Positions 43,674 to 53,328 of a stretch of DNA of 64,000 bases are shown piece after piece; the first letter of the stretch is position 1; the number at the start of each line of letters is the position of its first letter. A model generated the notes under the pieces. That model made no database searches. It saw only the letters and a program-made list of their open reading frames with translations, and was not told the origin of the DNA. The stretch is from Phytophthora colocasiae (Eukaryota > Oomycota > Peronosporomycetes > Peronosporales > Peronosporaceae). A program made the translations under genes and the position numbers. The DNA lies in assembly GCA_018806915.1 (NCBI GenBank), contig JAGKQI010000045.1, forward strand, positions 620,001 through 684,000, written 5' to 3'.

Positions 43674-46600
43674 ATGCCGACGCAGCTTCGACTGAGTTCT
43701 CGGTCTCAAGATGCAGCCAAGTGGATGGACGCGCCTCGAAGGCGTGAAATGGTCTGCAATTTGTTGACTCAAATCTTTGAATTAGCTGAACGCACTCGAG
43801 TTTCCAGGCATCGAGCAGCTTCAGCTGGAGAGAGTGAACCCATTTCTCTCATTGAATTGATCCAGGCTTCATATGCGGTTTTCGAACGCTATGGCATCGG
43901 TCCACCGGATGACGCAGTCTACCATCGGTACTTATTGTCACTTTCTATCAACCCCGAAAGAGATTGGCGTAAGAAACTCTTAAATTTCGACTTGGGGACC
44001 CAACCGAGAGTGAAAAGGTTATGTTCGGCAATGGGACATCGACATGGAGCGTCTGAAACTCAAGAAAAGGAGAAATTAGCTCAGGTTTCGGGAGTTCAGA
44101 AGCGACAACGCAGTGGAAATAAGCAGGATCTGGTCAGACGAGCGTCGCTGATTTCCACGGACAATACGAACTCTGGCTTCGTTGCCAAAGCCCAGCGCCA
44201 ACAAGACCAATTTAGCGATATGTTGTCCCTTGACTCGCCAATTCAGAGACTTGGCAGCTGGAAAACGTTCCCAAAAAGTGAAATTGGAGTTGTTCCTGTA
44301 ACAATGGACAACACCACTTTAACCGGTAAGGAATCGGCTAAAACTCCCCAGACAGAGCGTAAACTACAAATGATCACAACGTCGATTGAGCAGTGGCGAG
44401 CAACTCAAGCTGTGAAACAACTTGTAAACCAAGGCAAAGAGCAGAACGCTCAATCCCACAAACAGAAGATCGTTTTCCGATGTACTGAGGCAATTTTCCA
44501 CTGGATCATGCTCAGTTTGCCTGAAAAACTGGATTTCCACGCGACGGAAAGCCCTCGAGCGCTTCCACTTTATATTTTACGGAGAATTTCTGTAGATATA
44601 GAAAGTTTCAAGAAATCAGCTCGGAGAATTTGGGTTTGGAAGACGAAAAATCTGCTTCGCGCTTGGCATCGTGATGCACAGAGACTGAAGGCGTTTCGAG
44701 CGCGGATGATCATTAAACAACGCGCTGCCACACTGGAAATGGTGTTTCGATGTATTCAAAGCTGGCGGTTTTTTACTGAGACTAAAAAGTGCTCTACGGA
44801 TCGAGCGCAGTGGATAACCCAACGTCGAAGTCGAGTGAAGTTACGAGAATGTTTGGAGCATTGGCAACGAGTTTTTCACGTTCGAAAGCGGCAGAAGCGA
44901 CTCGATCGACAATATTTGGGAAGTGTGCTGAAAATGTGGCAACATACAGTTGAATCGAGGCGAATTGAGAGAAATAGGTATAAATTAGCCAAGAAGCAGC
45001 GGATTTTTAATGGTTGGAAGGACGCAAAAGAACGACAACAAGCTGTTCGAGCTTTACTCGTTATATCGTCCAGTCAACGTAGACTGCGCTTGCTAAGCTG
45101 CTCGTGGAATCAATTACGCGCGAATGTCACTCGACACAAGACAGAACGAACGAGAATGTGTTTGTGGGAAGAATCTTTATTTGAACGATGGAAGAAACGC
45201 GCTTTTCACGTGTGGAAACTGGTTGTCGACCAGCAAAAAGGTTTTCGAGATCGAGAAGAGCGCTTTCTTCGTTACTCTCGACGACGGTATTTGAATCGAT
45301 ACTTTGTATTCTGGTCAAACTGGACGGAGCGGCAATTGGTCATGAAGAAGTTACTATCTGATGCAGCTGAAGCACGAGCTACACAGCACATTTCTCTCTG
45401 TTTTATGGGCTGGAAGGAGCATTTCGAAGAATCATTACGTGCTGAGGAAGAGCTGGTTGCTAATGTGATGCGTTTAAGACGTAAAGCCATTTGGGATCGC
45501 TGGAGAAAGAGTACTGCGGCTTGTAGTGCTACTCGCTACTTGGATTCCGCTTATTCATTACATCTTCTGAAGACAATATTTTCGAACTGGAAGAAATATA
45601 CCAGTAAAAAAGCAGATCTTCACTTTGCCATTGTGAATTGGCAAGATTTACAAAAATGCAAGGTGTTAAAGGTTTACTGGGGATTTTTAGTGGCAAATAT
45701 GAGCGCAAAGCACCAGAATCAACTAGCAGCTGAACAGTTCGAGGTCAATAGATTGGTCCATCAGAAACGAGCTTACTTAGTAGCTTGGAAGAGTTATACC
45801 CGTACCATAAGAGATCGTCGACTTCATGAAGAGCATCTGCAGCAATCAATTCGACAGTGTTTAGCCCGTTCGGTGTGGGCAAACTGGAGACGATCGTTCT
45901 GGATGAGAACAGCAGCTGGATTGGCCGATGACCAACTACACAGCTATCGAAAATCGCGTCATTTTCGCCTGTGGAAGCGGTTTGTACATGTAATTAGACA
46001 ACGTCGTCTGCAAACGTTGAAAATTGTCGAAATGCTGGAGAATTTCCACCTAAAAATGCTTTTTGGACAGTGGAAGAAGCTACGAACGATCAGACACAAG
46101 TTGACAAAGAAATCTGAAGTGATTAGACAAAACGTTCGCGCACGAATGCTTGCAACTCGATGGAAAACGTGGAGAAAAACTCTTGAGTTCAAGCGAAAAC
46201 AGCTCGAGAAAGTATCTTCAGCCGCTTTAAAGTGGCAGCACAGAACGCTTTACGCTAGTTTTCACACCTGGAAGACGACTTGGTTCATTCGCAAACGTCA
46301 TCGCAAATTGCTTCAATCGATGTCTCTTGTATCGAAGCAGCGAGAACTGGAGGCCTATTTCAGTGCGTGGAGGAAAAGCTGTCGAGCTTCTGTCGTTCGT
46401 GAGGAGCATCTCGTGGAAATTTACAACAAAATGTTGCGTTTTAAAGTGAAACAAACAATTCGTTTGTGGAATTCTCTTTGTCAGGAGCGAAACAAACGGA
46501 ATCGTCTTGTGGTTAAATCTGTCGAGCTTTGGCGTCAGACGCTCCTTTCCAGCGCATTCAAAAGATTTTCGCAGTATCATCACAAGCGCAAGCAGATGAA

Positions 46601-49600
46601 GATTCAAACTCAATTGGTTCAGTCTCGTTATCGTATACAGTTAAGTCGACGTGTTTTCGGTGCGTGGTCGACGTGGTCTCTAAGTCGGGAGCTGATACTG
46701 AAACACTTTGAGGCAACGAGACATCAATTAGAGATCCTAAAGAGAATGCGTGCAGTTCGAAAGCTCAGGCTCAACGTTTGCTTGAGGAAAACTCTGAGAA
46801 CGGCTTACAGTTGTGTCGTAACGATGAGATCCGGGCTTGTTAAAGTTGCAGTTTTGACTCGCTGGAAAGCTTTTATCAGCGGAAAAAATACTGTTAGAGA
46901 GAGAAACAGCGCTCGAACAATTTCGCTGAGGAATTTTCGAGTCAGTAAACGTATCGAGAGGTGGGGAAAATACGTCAAGGCAAGAAGGATGATGAAACTT
47001 GCTTTGTCTCGTGCAGTTTCAGCTTCAACGACTTCTCTATTGAAGCAGAATTTTGTCAACTGGAAGCATTTTGTGGTTCAACAGACTTTTATTCGAGATT
47101 CGAAGCAGAAAGCAGCCACTTTCCGCTACTTCAGCTCGTTATCTCATTATTTCCGAGTATGGAAAACATTTCGTAGTGAAATGAAGCACAAACGGGAGCT
47201 CCTTCTACGAGCTAGAAGTCTTTGGTGTCATCAAATGGAAAGTCGCGCGTTTAAAGCTTGGGTGGAGCTTACAGTGACCACTTGTAAGACCAGAAAAGCA
47301 GTGGCCAAGTGGAAAAATCAAATGATTCTAAGAAGTTTTGCATCGTGGAGTACATTTACATCGTTGCAGAAGGAGAAACAACGAGAACAGATTCTTGCTG
47401 TGAATTTCTACAAACAACGAGTTTGCCTCCGGATATTGAGAGACTGGAGTGCTACAGCCCATCAAGAGCGACTGGCACGAAACAGCGCTCAAATGTGGCG
47501 TGATAACGCTTTTCGACGAGTTTTTGCTACTTGGAAACATCACATGAAATTTCGCCAGTCAAGTCGGAAAGCTGTGGCGAATTTGCGATTCCAGACCCTA
47601 ACTCGATTTTTCACTGCTTGGAACGAGAGAATCAAACTGAAAACGCAGCGATTGCAGGAAATTCAAGAGCGTTTTCTTTCGTTGTGGATGAAGGACACGA
47701 TACAAAGGGTTTTCACTCGGTGGAAGCGATTTTTGCATCTTCGTCACTTCATTCGGGAGAAATTGGGCGATCATCAACACGTTTTACTCAAAAATACTGT
47801 AAAACATTGGAGATATGCAGCTATTTCTCGTAAGCGATCAAGACATTGTGTTCTTCTTGGTGCAGATCGTGTAAGACGCTCTCTTTTGCTGATAACTTGG
47901 CAGAACTGGCGTTCCAGAACTCGACTCCTTCGCTGTGCCAATGCTTTACAGAGTAAATTTATATCATCTGATCTTCACCAGCGTTTTCGTCGCTGGAAAC
48001 GAGTTACAGCTTTGTTTAAAGCAGTTAAGACGCTTAATTACCGACACGATACTGCGCTCATGCGAAGGGTCTTCATCGATGGTTTTCAACGCTTCATGCA
48101 GCTCAAACACAAGGAGAACGAATTGAAAACCCAGATCGGACGTGTACATGAAGCCTATCTGCAAGAGTGGCTAGCAACAAAGCTCCAGCAGCGAATGTCC
48201 ATCATTGCCGCATGTGAAGGGATTAACCAGACAGGAAGCTCGAAGCGCCTACTTTCAACTGCATGGGGTACTTGGATAAATTTTCACGGCAAGAAACAGG
48301 TGCAACTTGCTTCGATTCGCCAATTTCGAGGGAAAATCTCTCAGTTACAAGAGGCAAATAGTCCTTTGGATGCACCTAGAATTGCAGGGATGTTACGTCG
48401 CTGGAACATGGTTCAACTTGCCCAGGTATTCGAACGATGGCGTGCTGTAATTTCTGGTCAGCAACACATTCGTCTTCACACTCTCAAGGCTATCGAATGG
48501 TGGCACAAGACGCAGTGTAAACGAATTTTCAATGGTTGGAAGCATTCTTACGAGCACAGAAGAAAACAGCGACGTATCCGAGCGATGAATGTGGCAGCGA
48601 TTCTACAACGATCGTTGAAGCTTTGGCAGACCTTCAAAGTTCATTCAAAGGAGAAGAAAAGCACTAATGTGCACATCAGTCGATTCCGTGCGTTGAATAT
48701 CTGTCGGCGTTCTTTTAAACGGTGGAGAGAAGCTGCGACTTTGCTTCATTCCCGTCGATTGCAGATTCTGGAGCTTTATCAATCCTCACGGCTTCGTCTC
48801 TTAGCTGCGTTGCTTAAAGAGTGGCGAAAGTTTTCAGCGATCGAGAGAACGAACCGAATGCAGAAAGCTGTTGCTCGTGTTGTTTACGAACAGAAACTGG
48901 CAAAACGAAGCTTCTCCAACTGGACAACTAACGTCAAGAGAATCGTTTACCACCGTCGTCAACTCCAAATCAACACCGAGAGACTTCAAGTTCTGCTGCT
49001 CTGTTCTTCATTTCGAGCGTGGCATTCGTGGATGAAACAGCACAAGAAATTGACAGCAATCATGCAAATTCTCTCTGCTCAATACGACTCAAAAGCGGCT
49101 TCTCGAACGTTCACAGCTTGGCATTTCCAGACCGTAAAAACCTTAAAACTTCGACATGAATCTGTGGCTTTTTGGCGTTTCTGTAGAATGCGAAAAGGAG
49201 TAAAAGCACTACGTGAATCAGCTCAGGAGCAAGTTTACCTGCGAAATGCCCGCCAGAAAGCTCAAGTCTTCAGACTAGCGCTATGTGATACCCACGTTTC
49301 GGTCATTTTTACTCGGTGGAGGACGTTTACACTTCTTTCTCGTGATACGAAAGCTAGAACTCTGGTAGCAACACTCTGTTGGAAGAATGCGTTCCTTCGG
49401 AAAGCTTGGAACGCGCTGGTGTTCGTCCACCAATCGTGCAAAGCAAATCGTAATGGACTTACACGTGCTGATTGCCACTATCGTAGCCGTCGACTACGTA
49501 AAACGGTGTCATTTTGGCTACAGTTGATGAAAAGACATCAACATTTCCGTGCCATTAGTGGCAAAGCTCTAATACGGTGGAAAATGCAGACAGTGTATCA

Positions 49601-52600
49601 CTGCTTTTGTGCTTTACAAGGTCACGCAGCTTACACCAAAACGCTGAGAGAAAATGAAGGATTTTTTACGTCTAAAAGACGAACAACAACGATTCTGAAG
49701 ACCTGGTACGCGTGGCGAAAGTGGATTCTCGTTTCTCGATCTGGTAACAGGAGAAAGATACATCGGTTTTGGACAATTTGGCTACGTTCACATGCGTCAA
49801 GAAGAGTTCTTCGAGGATTTCAGGAGCAGATTCAAGCTCAAGTGATGAAAAGTACCCAACGTCGATTTATGGCAAGCTGGAAACAATTTGTTGCGATGAG
49901 AAAAATTGAGAAAACTTTGGTTTTGATGTCCACTGCATTTGCAGACACTCAGCTGTTAAAGAGAAGCTGGTTGTGCTGGATGAAATACGTCGCTTGGACG
50001 TATGTAGCCAAGACACGGATGAAGGATGCGTTGATTCACATGCAACTGCAACTTCAGTTCAAAGCTTTTCGAGCGTTGCAAACGTACACAAAGCTACAAA
50101 AGTGGAAAAGTCATAATACTACTCGTGCTCTTGCTTTCCAGTCCCGTCTTTTAACTACGCGCTTTTTCGTCGAGTGGAGATCAATTGTGAAGGAACGAAT
50201 TACCCGTCGTCGAAAGCTTTTTCACTATCTGAACATCATGCAACACTCGACCCAGAAAAAGATTTTTACCACTTGGTATTCGTTTGTGGCTAAACGGAAA
50301 TTGTTCCGGTTAAAAGTATCGCAATCCTTGGCAATGCGAACGCAACTGTGCCACCGAATGGTGTTTCAAACGTGGAAATCGTTTCTTGCTAAGACTCAGC
50401 AAAACCGATTGGCTCAAGGGTTCTTTGATGCAAAAAGCTCTGCACATACCCTAAAACACTGGAAACAGTACGTTGTGCTCTGCAAAATCGAGCGGATGAT
50501 CAGTACCAACGATTATCGGTTAGTGGAGTCAAAGTTTTTGTCCTGGAGGAAAAAGATAGCCGCCACGCACCAGATCCGAGCATTTCGAGCGAAATCTGCT
50601 AGAAAAAACTGGCTGGAACTGATGGGAATGGTTTTTATGTCCTGGAAAAAGCGAGTTGAAACCCACGCACATTGCCGGAAGTTGTTAGCTAGCGTGGCGA
50701 TCGGCAACCATCTACGGTTTCGGTTCATGTTATGGCAGCAATTCACAATTTACCGGAAGCGATTGGCAAATCTGCTCTTGATGGCAGCGAACCCACCAGT
50801 AATTGCTACTCAAACTCGCCAAGAAAATGTCAACGATGTCCAATCCGTACATGATGAACCGAAGGAACTTGTCCCAAAGACAATCTTTGATCGTCCTAGA
50901 CAAGATCTGGTGTCTCTGGGCCACGCGTTAGCTCAAAAAGCCCGAATTCTCCAGCGGTTTGAAGTGACTTGGGACCTGCCTCAAACTTGGCATCGATGGA
51001 GGCAAATTTTCCACGCAAAGCTCTTCTATCGCATGCGTCATTTGCACCTTTTCTTCGTCTCCTGGCAGCAATGTGCCCACCGACAGCGCAGGAATCGCTT
51101 CATCGTGCTGAAGTTGACAAGACAACGTGTAGCCATTTCGGCGCAAACCATTTTCCGAGCTTGGGCGGATCTTGTTGCGCGTGTGAAACAATTGCAAAAA
51201 GACCGTCTTCGTGAACGGGAGATTTGGGTCCTTGTGAACACGGAAATGGTTCGGCGGGAGCGGAAGCAACTGAAAAAACACTGGCACGCGTGGAAATTCC
51301 ACGTGGATGAAGCTCGTCACCTCCAGAAAAGTCTGGACGCGTATCATCGAGCTCGTTTACTGACCAAGTTCTGGCTGCTGTGGTGTCATGACTTTAGGCA
51401 AGTAATTCGCGCCGAGCTCAGCGAATTTCGACACCGTCAAGCTCAAATGCAAAGGTTTTTACTTCGCCGAGCACTTAAAAGCTTGAAAATCCATCAGCAA
51501 CGAGCGAAACGAGCCCGTTTAGTGCTCGAGTATTTCAGTAATCGACACTCCGATGCTTTGATCCCGGAAGTTTTCGCTCGTTGGAGGAAATGGAGTCTCC
51601 GCCGAAAGGAAATCGCTCATAACCTTGAAGTTGCTCGGTTAAACCAAACTCGACGGCAGTTTACCTTTTGGAAAGTCTGGAAGAATACTCAAAAATGGCA
51701 ACGCATTGCGGTTGACAGGTTTCAGTTGAAGAACAGTACTCAAAAACGTCGTGAAATCTGGATTCGATGGAGAATATACGTCAAAAATCGAGTTGCAAAA
51801 GCGTTGGCATTGGAGAAAGCTGCTATTTGCCACGTGCGCAATCGCCTTCGGAAGCGATGGCTTCATCATACTCAACTAATGATGAAACTTCAGGAACAAG
51901 CGCAAACAGCTAATGGTGAGCTTTGTGTTTTCCGTTGCAATCGAGCGGTGAATCGCTGGAGGAATTTCAGTCATGCCCAGCGCTTACGAAGCTTGTATCA
52001 ACGATTTGTATTACACAAACATGTACAATTATGGCAATCGGCAGTTAAAAACGCAGTGGCAGCACGTTTTAACGAATTCTTGGCACGCTCAAAGGCCAAG
52101 AAGCTACTGGTAGCTTGGCATCAGGTTGCAGTTAAACACCAGCAGTGGCGATTGCTTTGCATGTGCTTCGAAGAACGGAAAACTATTCGAACAGCTCGAA
52201 AATCGTTCTTGAAGTGGCAACAATTCGTCAACTCTCGACAGGGCAAACGCCTTGCTGGGATGCACGCCGAGCAACGTTTGCTTCGTAAAGTTTGGCGGTG
52301 CTGGGACCGATTTACACTGGCGAGTCAACTTCGACGACACGAACAACTCGAACGAGCTGCAGAGTATGAAGCTTTCGCTTTGTTACGTCGAAGTTTAAGA
52401 GTGTGGCAAGCAGCGACAAAGAAGCAACGCGAACGCCGGTTTGTTCTTCTTTCCTGCGTTATCAAACTGCAATCTGTGGCCGGTCAACGTGTTCAGGAGG
52501 TTATTTTTCAGTCGTGGAAGCAAGTCGTGAATCACCGTCGTCGCTGTCGAGTGGTACTATTTAACCGCGAGCGCAAAATCGCCAAGCGTTTGTTGTTTTA

Positions 52601-53045
52601 CTGGCTAAAGTGGACGCGTAGTAAACAACGGAGCCGTCAGCAATTGGAAAACGCTGCGGTTTACCACTCGCGGCGTCTGAAAAGTACCGTTTTCTTCTAT
52701 TGGCAGGCGTACGCGTTTGCTTGGCAAGATGTTGTTAAACCAGTCTCTAACCAGCAAATGGTTTTATTAACTGGAATTGCAGCACTACCACGTAATACTA
52801 AGGACAATGAAGACTCGGATGACGATGTTCGAAGACCAATTAGCCCCGTTGTCAAGCGACTTCGTGAAAAGAAGACGAATCGATTAAGAGCAGCAGCGAA
52901 TACAGACGAATCATCGGACACGGTGCCGCTGCCAGACGCTGTCGAGATCTCCATGGACGTGAAAAAGCGTTTGATTCTGCTTGGCAAGTGGAAATCGCAG
53001 CCTAAAGACAAATCTAAAGCGAATTTCTTTTCGTTGGCAAGTTGA
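43674..53045 (+). CDS. Giant Sfi1-like centrin-binding repeat protein
   Basis: A single uninterrupted frame of 3123 codons starts with ATG at 43674 (MPTQLRLSS). Residues 1-110 form a folded-looking lead (LLTQIFELAERTR, LIELIQASYAVFERYGIGPPD, YHRYLLSLSINPERDWRKKLL), followed by a disordered stretch to about 230. From there to about 3020 the chain is a near-continuous array of roughly 30-35-residue helical units with the signature of Sfi1 repeats: an aliphatic/aromatic pair followed by a Trp (FxxWK, LxxWxxF) and a basic tail, for example AFRAWHSWM, IFTTWYSF, VFARWRKWS. Sfi1 repeats each bind one centrin and build contractile filaments at centrosomes and basal bodies. The acidic/Ser C-terminus ends FFSLAS. 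The length is far beyond yeast Sfi1 (about 950). Basal-body localisation is inference from the family and the flagellated zoospore stage. Confidence 0.88.
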   Translation: MPTQLRLSSRSQDAAKWMDAPRRREMVCNLLTQIFELAERTRVSRHRAASAGESEPISLIELIQASYAVFERYGIGPPDDAVYHRYLLSLSINPERDWRKKLLNFDLGTQPRVKRLCSAMGHRHGASETQEKEKLAQVSGVQKRQRSGNKQDLVRRASLISTDNTNSGFVAKAQRQQDQFSDMLSLDSPIQRLGSWKTFPKSEIGVVPVTMDNTTLTGKESAKTPQTERKLQMITTSIEQWRATQAVKQLVNQGKEQNAQSHKQKIVFRCTEAIFHWIMLSLPEKLDFHATESPRALPLYILRRISVDIESFKKSARRIWVWKTKNLLRAWHRDAQRLKAFRARMIIKQRAATLEMVFRCIQSWRFFTETKKCSTDRAQWITQRRSRVKLRECLEHWQRVFHVRKRQKRLDRQYLGSVLKMWQHTVESRRIERNRYKLAKKQRIFNGWKDAKERQQAVRALLVISSSQRRLRLLSCSWNQLRANVTRHKTERTRMCLWEESLFERWKKRAFHVWKLVVDQQKGFRDREERFLRYSRRRYLNRYFVFWSNWTERQLVMKKLLSDAAEARATQHISLCFMGWKEHFEESLRAEEELVANVMRLRRKAIWDRWRKSTAACSATRYLDSAYSLHLLKTIFSNWKKYTSKKADLHFAIVNWQDLQKCKVLKVYWGFLVANMSAKHQNQLAAEQFEVNRLVHQKRAYLVAWKSYTRTIRDRRLHEEHLQQSIRQCLARSVWANWRRSFWMRTAAGLADDQLHSYRKSRHFRLWKRFVHVIRQRRLQTLKIVEMLENFHLKMLFGQWKKLRTIRHKLTKKSEVIRQNVRARMLATRWKTWRKTLEFKRKQLEKVSSAALKWQHRTLYASFHTWKTTWFIRKRHRKLLQSMSLVSKQRELEAYFSAWRKSCRASVVREEHLVEIYNKMLRFKVKQTIRLWNSLCQERNKRNRLVVKSVELWRQTLLSSAFKRFSQYHHKRKQMKIQTQLVQSRYRIQLSRRVFGAWSTWSLSRELILKHFEATRHQLEILKRMRAVRKLRLNVCLRKTLRTAYSCVVTMRSGLVKVAVLTRWKAFISGKNTVRERNSARTISLRNFRVSKRIERWGKYVKARRMMKLALSRAVSASTTSLLKQNFVNWKHFVVQQTFIRDSKQKAATFRYFSSLSHYFRVWKTFRSEMKHKRELLLRARSLWCHQMESRAFKAWVELTVTTCKTRKAVAKWKNQMILRSFASWSTFTSLQKEKQREQILAVNFYKQRVCLRILRDWSATAHQERLARNSAQMWRDNAFRRVFATWKHHMKFRQSSRKAVANLRFQTLTRFFTAWNERIKLKTQRLQEIQERFLSLWMKDTIQRVFTRWKRFLHLRHFIREKLGDHQHVLLKNTVKHWRYAAISRKRSRHCVLLGADRVRRSLLLITWQNWRSRTRLLRCANALQSKFISSDLHQRFRRWKRVTALFKAVKTLNYRHDTALMRRVFIDGFQRFMQLKHKENELKTQIGRVHEAYLQEWLATKLQQRMSIIAACEGINQTGSSKRLLSTAWGTWINFHGKKQVQLASIRQFRGKISQLQEANSPLDAPRIAGMLRRWNMVQLAQVFERWRAVISGQQHIRLHTLKAIEWWHKTQCKRIFNGWKHSYEHRRKQRRIRAMNVAAILQRSLKLWQTFKVHSKEKKSTNVHISRFRALNICRRSFKRWREAATLLHSRRLQILELYQSSRLRLLAALLKEWRKFSAIERTNRMQKAVARVVYEQKLAKRSFSNWTTNVKRIVYHRRQLQINTERLQVLLLCSSFRAWHSWMKQHKKLTAIMQILSAQYDSKAASRTFTAWHFQTVKTLKLRHESVAFWRFCRMRKGVKALRESAQEQVYLRNARQKAQVFRLALCDTHVSVIFTRWRTFTLLSRDTKARTLVATLCWKNAFLRKAWNALVFVHQSCKANRNGLTRADCHYRSRRLRKTVSFWLQLMKRHQHFRAISGKALIRWKMQTVYHCFCALQGHAAYTKTLRENEGFFTSKRRTTTILKTWYAWRKWILVSRSGNRRKIHRFWTIWLRSHASRRVLRGFQEQIQAQVMKSTQRRFMASWKQFVAMRKIEKTLVLMSTAFADTQLLKRSWLCWMKYVAWTYVAKTRMKDALIHMQLQLQFKAFRALQTYTKLQKWKSHNTTRALAFQSRLLTTRFFVEWRSIVKERITRRRKLFHYLNIMQHSTQKKIFTTWYSFVAKRKLFRLKVSQSLAMRTQLCHRMVFQTWKSFLAKTQQNRLAQGFFDAKSSAHTLKHWKQYVVLCKIERMISTNDYRLVESKFLSWRKKIAATHQIRAFRAKSARKNWLELMGMVFMSWKKRVETHAHCRKLLASVAIGNHLRFRFMLWQQFTIYRKRLANLLLMAANPPVIATQTRQENVNDVQSVHDEPKELVPKTIFDRPRQDLVSLGHALAQKARILQRFEVTWDLPQTWHRWRQIFHAKLFYRMRHLHLFFVSWQQCAHRQRRNRFIVLKLTRQRVAISAQTIFRAWADLVARVKQLQKDRLREREIWVLVNTEMVRRERKQLKKHWHAWKFHVDEARHLQKSLDAYHRARLLTKFWLLWCHDFRQVIRAELSEFRHRQAQMQRFLLRRALKSLKIHQQRAKRARLVLEYFSNRHSDALIPEVFARWRKWSLRRKEIAHNLEVARLNQTRRQFTFWKVWKNTQKWQRIAVDRFQLKNSTQKRREIWIRWRIYVKNRVAKALALEKAAICHVRNRLRKRWLHHTQLMMKLQEQAQTANGELCVFRCNRAVNRWRNFSHAQRLRSLYQRFVLHKHVQLWQSAVKNAVAARFNEFLARSKAKKLLVAWHQVAVKHQQWRLLCMCFEERKTIRTARKSFLKWQQFVNSRQGKRLAGMHAEQRLLRKVWRCWDRFTLASQLRRHEQLERAAEYEAFALLRRSLRVWQAATKKQRERRFVLLSCVIKLQSVAGQRVQEVIFQSWKQVVNHRRRCRVVLFNRERKIAKRLLFYWLKWTRSKQRSRQQLENAAVYHSRRLKSTVFFYWQAYAFAWQDVVKPVSNQQMVLLTGIAALPRNTKDNEDSDDDVRRPISPVVKRLREKKTNRLRAAANTDESSDTVPLPDAVEISMDVKKRLILLGKWKSQPKDKSKANFFSLAS

Positions 53046-53120
53046 AGGGGACAACATGGCTACCTTTTGGGATAAAAAGCATCTTTCGGGATCATTTTTA
53101 GATTACCAGATCGGATCGCC

Positions 53121-53220
53121 ATGCGCTCTGCGGTGGTCGTGACTGGTGCTTCGAGAGGTTTTGGCCGTTGTTTAGCCCTCGATTTTGCTCGAGAGCTCGC
53201 TTCGAGCCATCTGGATCTGG
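53121..53220 (+). pseudogene. N-terminal fragment of a sepiapterin-reductase-like SDR
   Basis: ATG at 53121 gives MRSAVVVTGASRGFGRCLAL, the Rossmann TGxxxGxG nucleotide-binding start of a short-chain dehydrogenase. It continues DFARELASSHLDL and then enters unrelated DNA. About 54 bp around the start (53093-53150) match the start of the minus-strand SDR pseudogene near 63690. The remainder of the protein is not found before the Tc1-like element or after it. Confidence 0.75.
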
Positions 53221-53230
53221 TAATACAAAA

Positions 53231-53281
53231 ACGTCACATCCGGAAGATGTGACGTTGTAATAATGGTCACGAATTCGTGAC
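53231..53281. repeat. Two consecutive perfect palindromes
   Basis: ACGTCACATC-CGGAA-GATGTGACGT (53231-53255) is a perfect 10-bp stem with a 5-base loop. GTCACGAATTCGTGAC (53266-53281) is a 16-bp perfect palindrome. They lie between the SDR fragment and the Tc1-like element. Confidence 0.85.
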
Positions 53282-53328
53282 GAAGGTCGTAATCTATGGA
53301 TACGGTTTGTTGGATAAGGTACATTCTA

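Noticed and set aside
45000..52500. Many minus-strand frames of 60-139 codons under the Sfi1-like gene
   Set aside because: All lie opposite one long open plus frame and show no domains.
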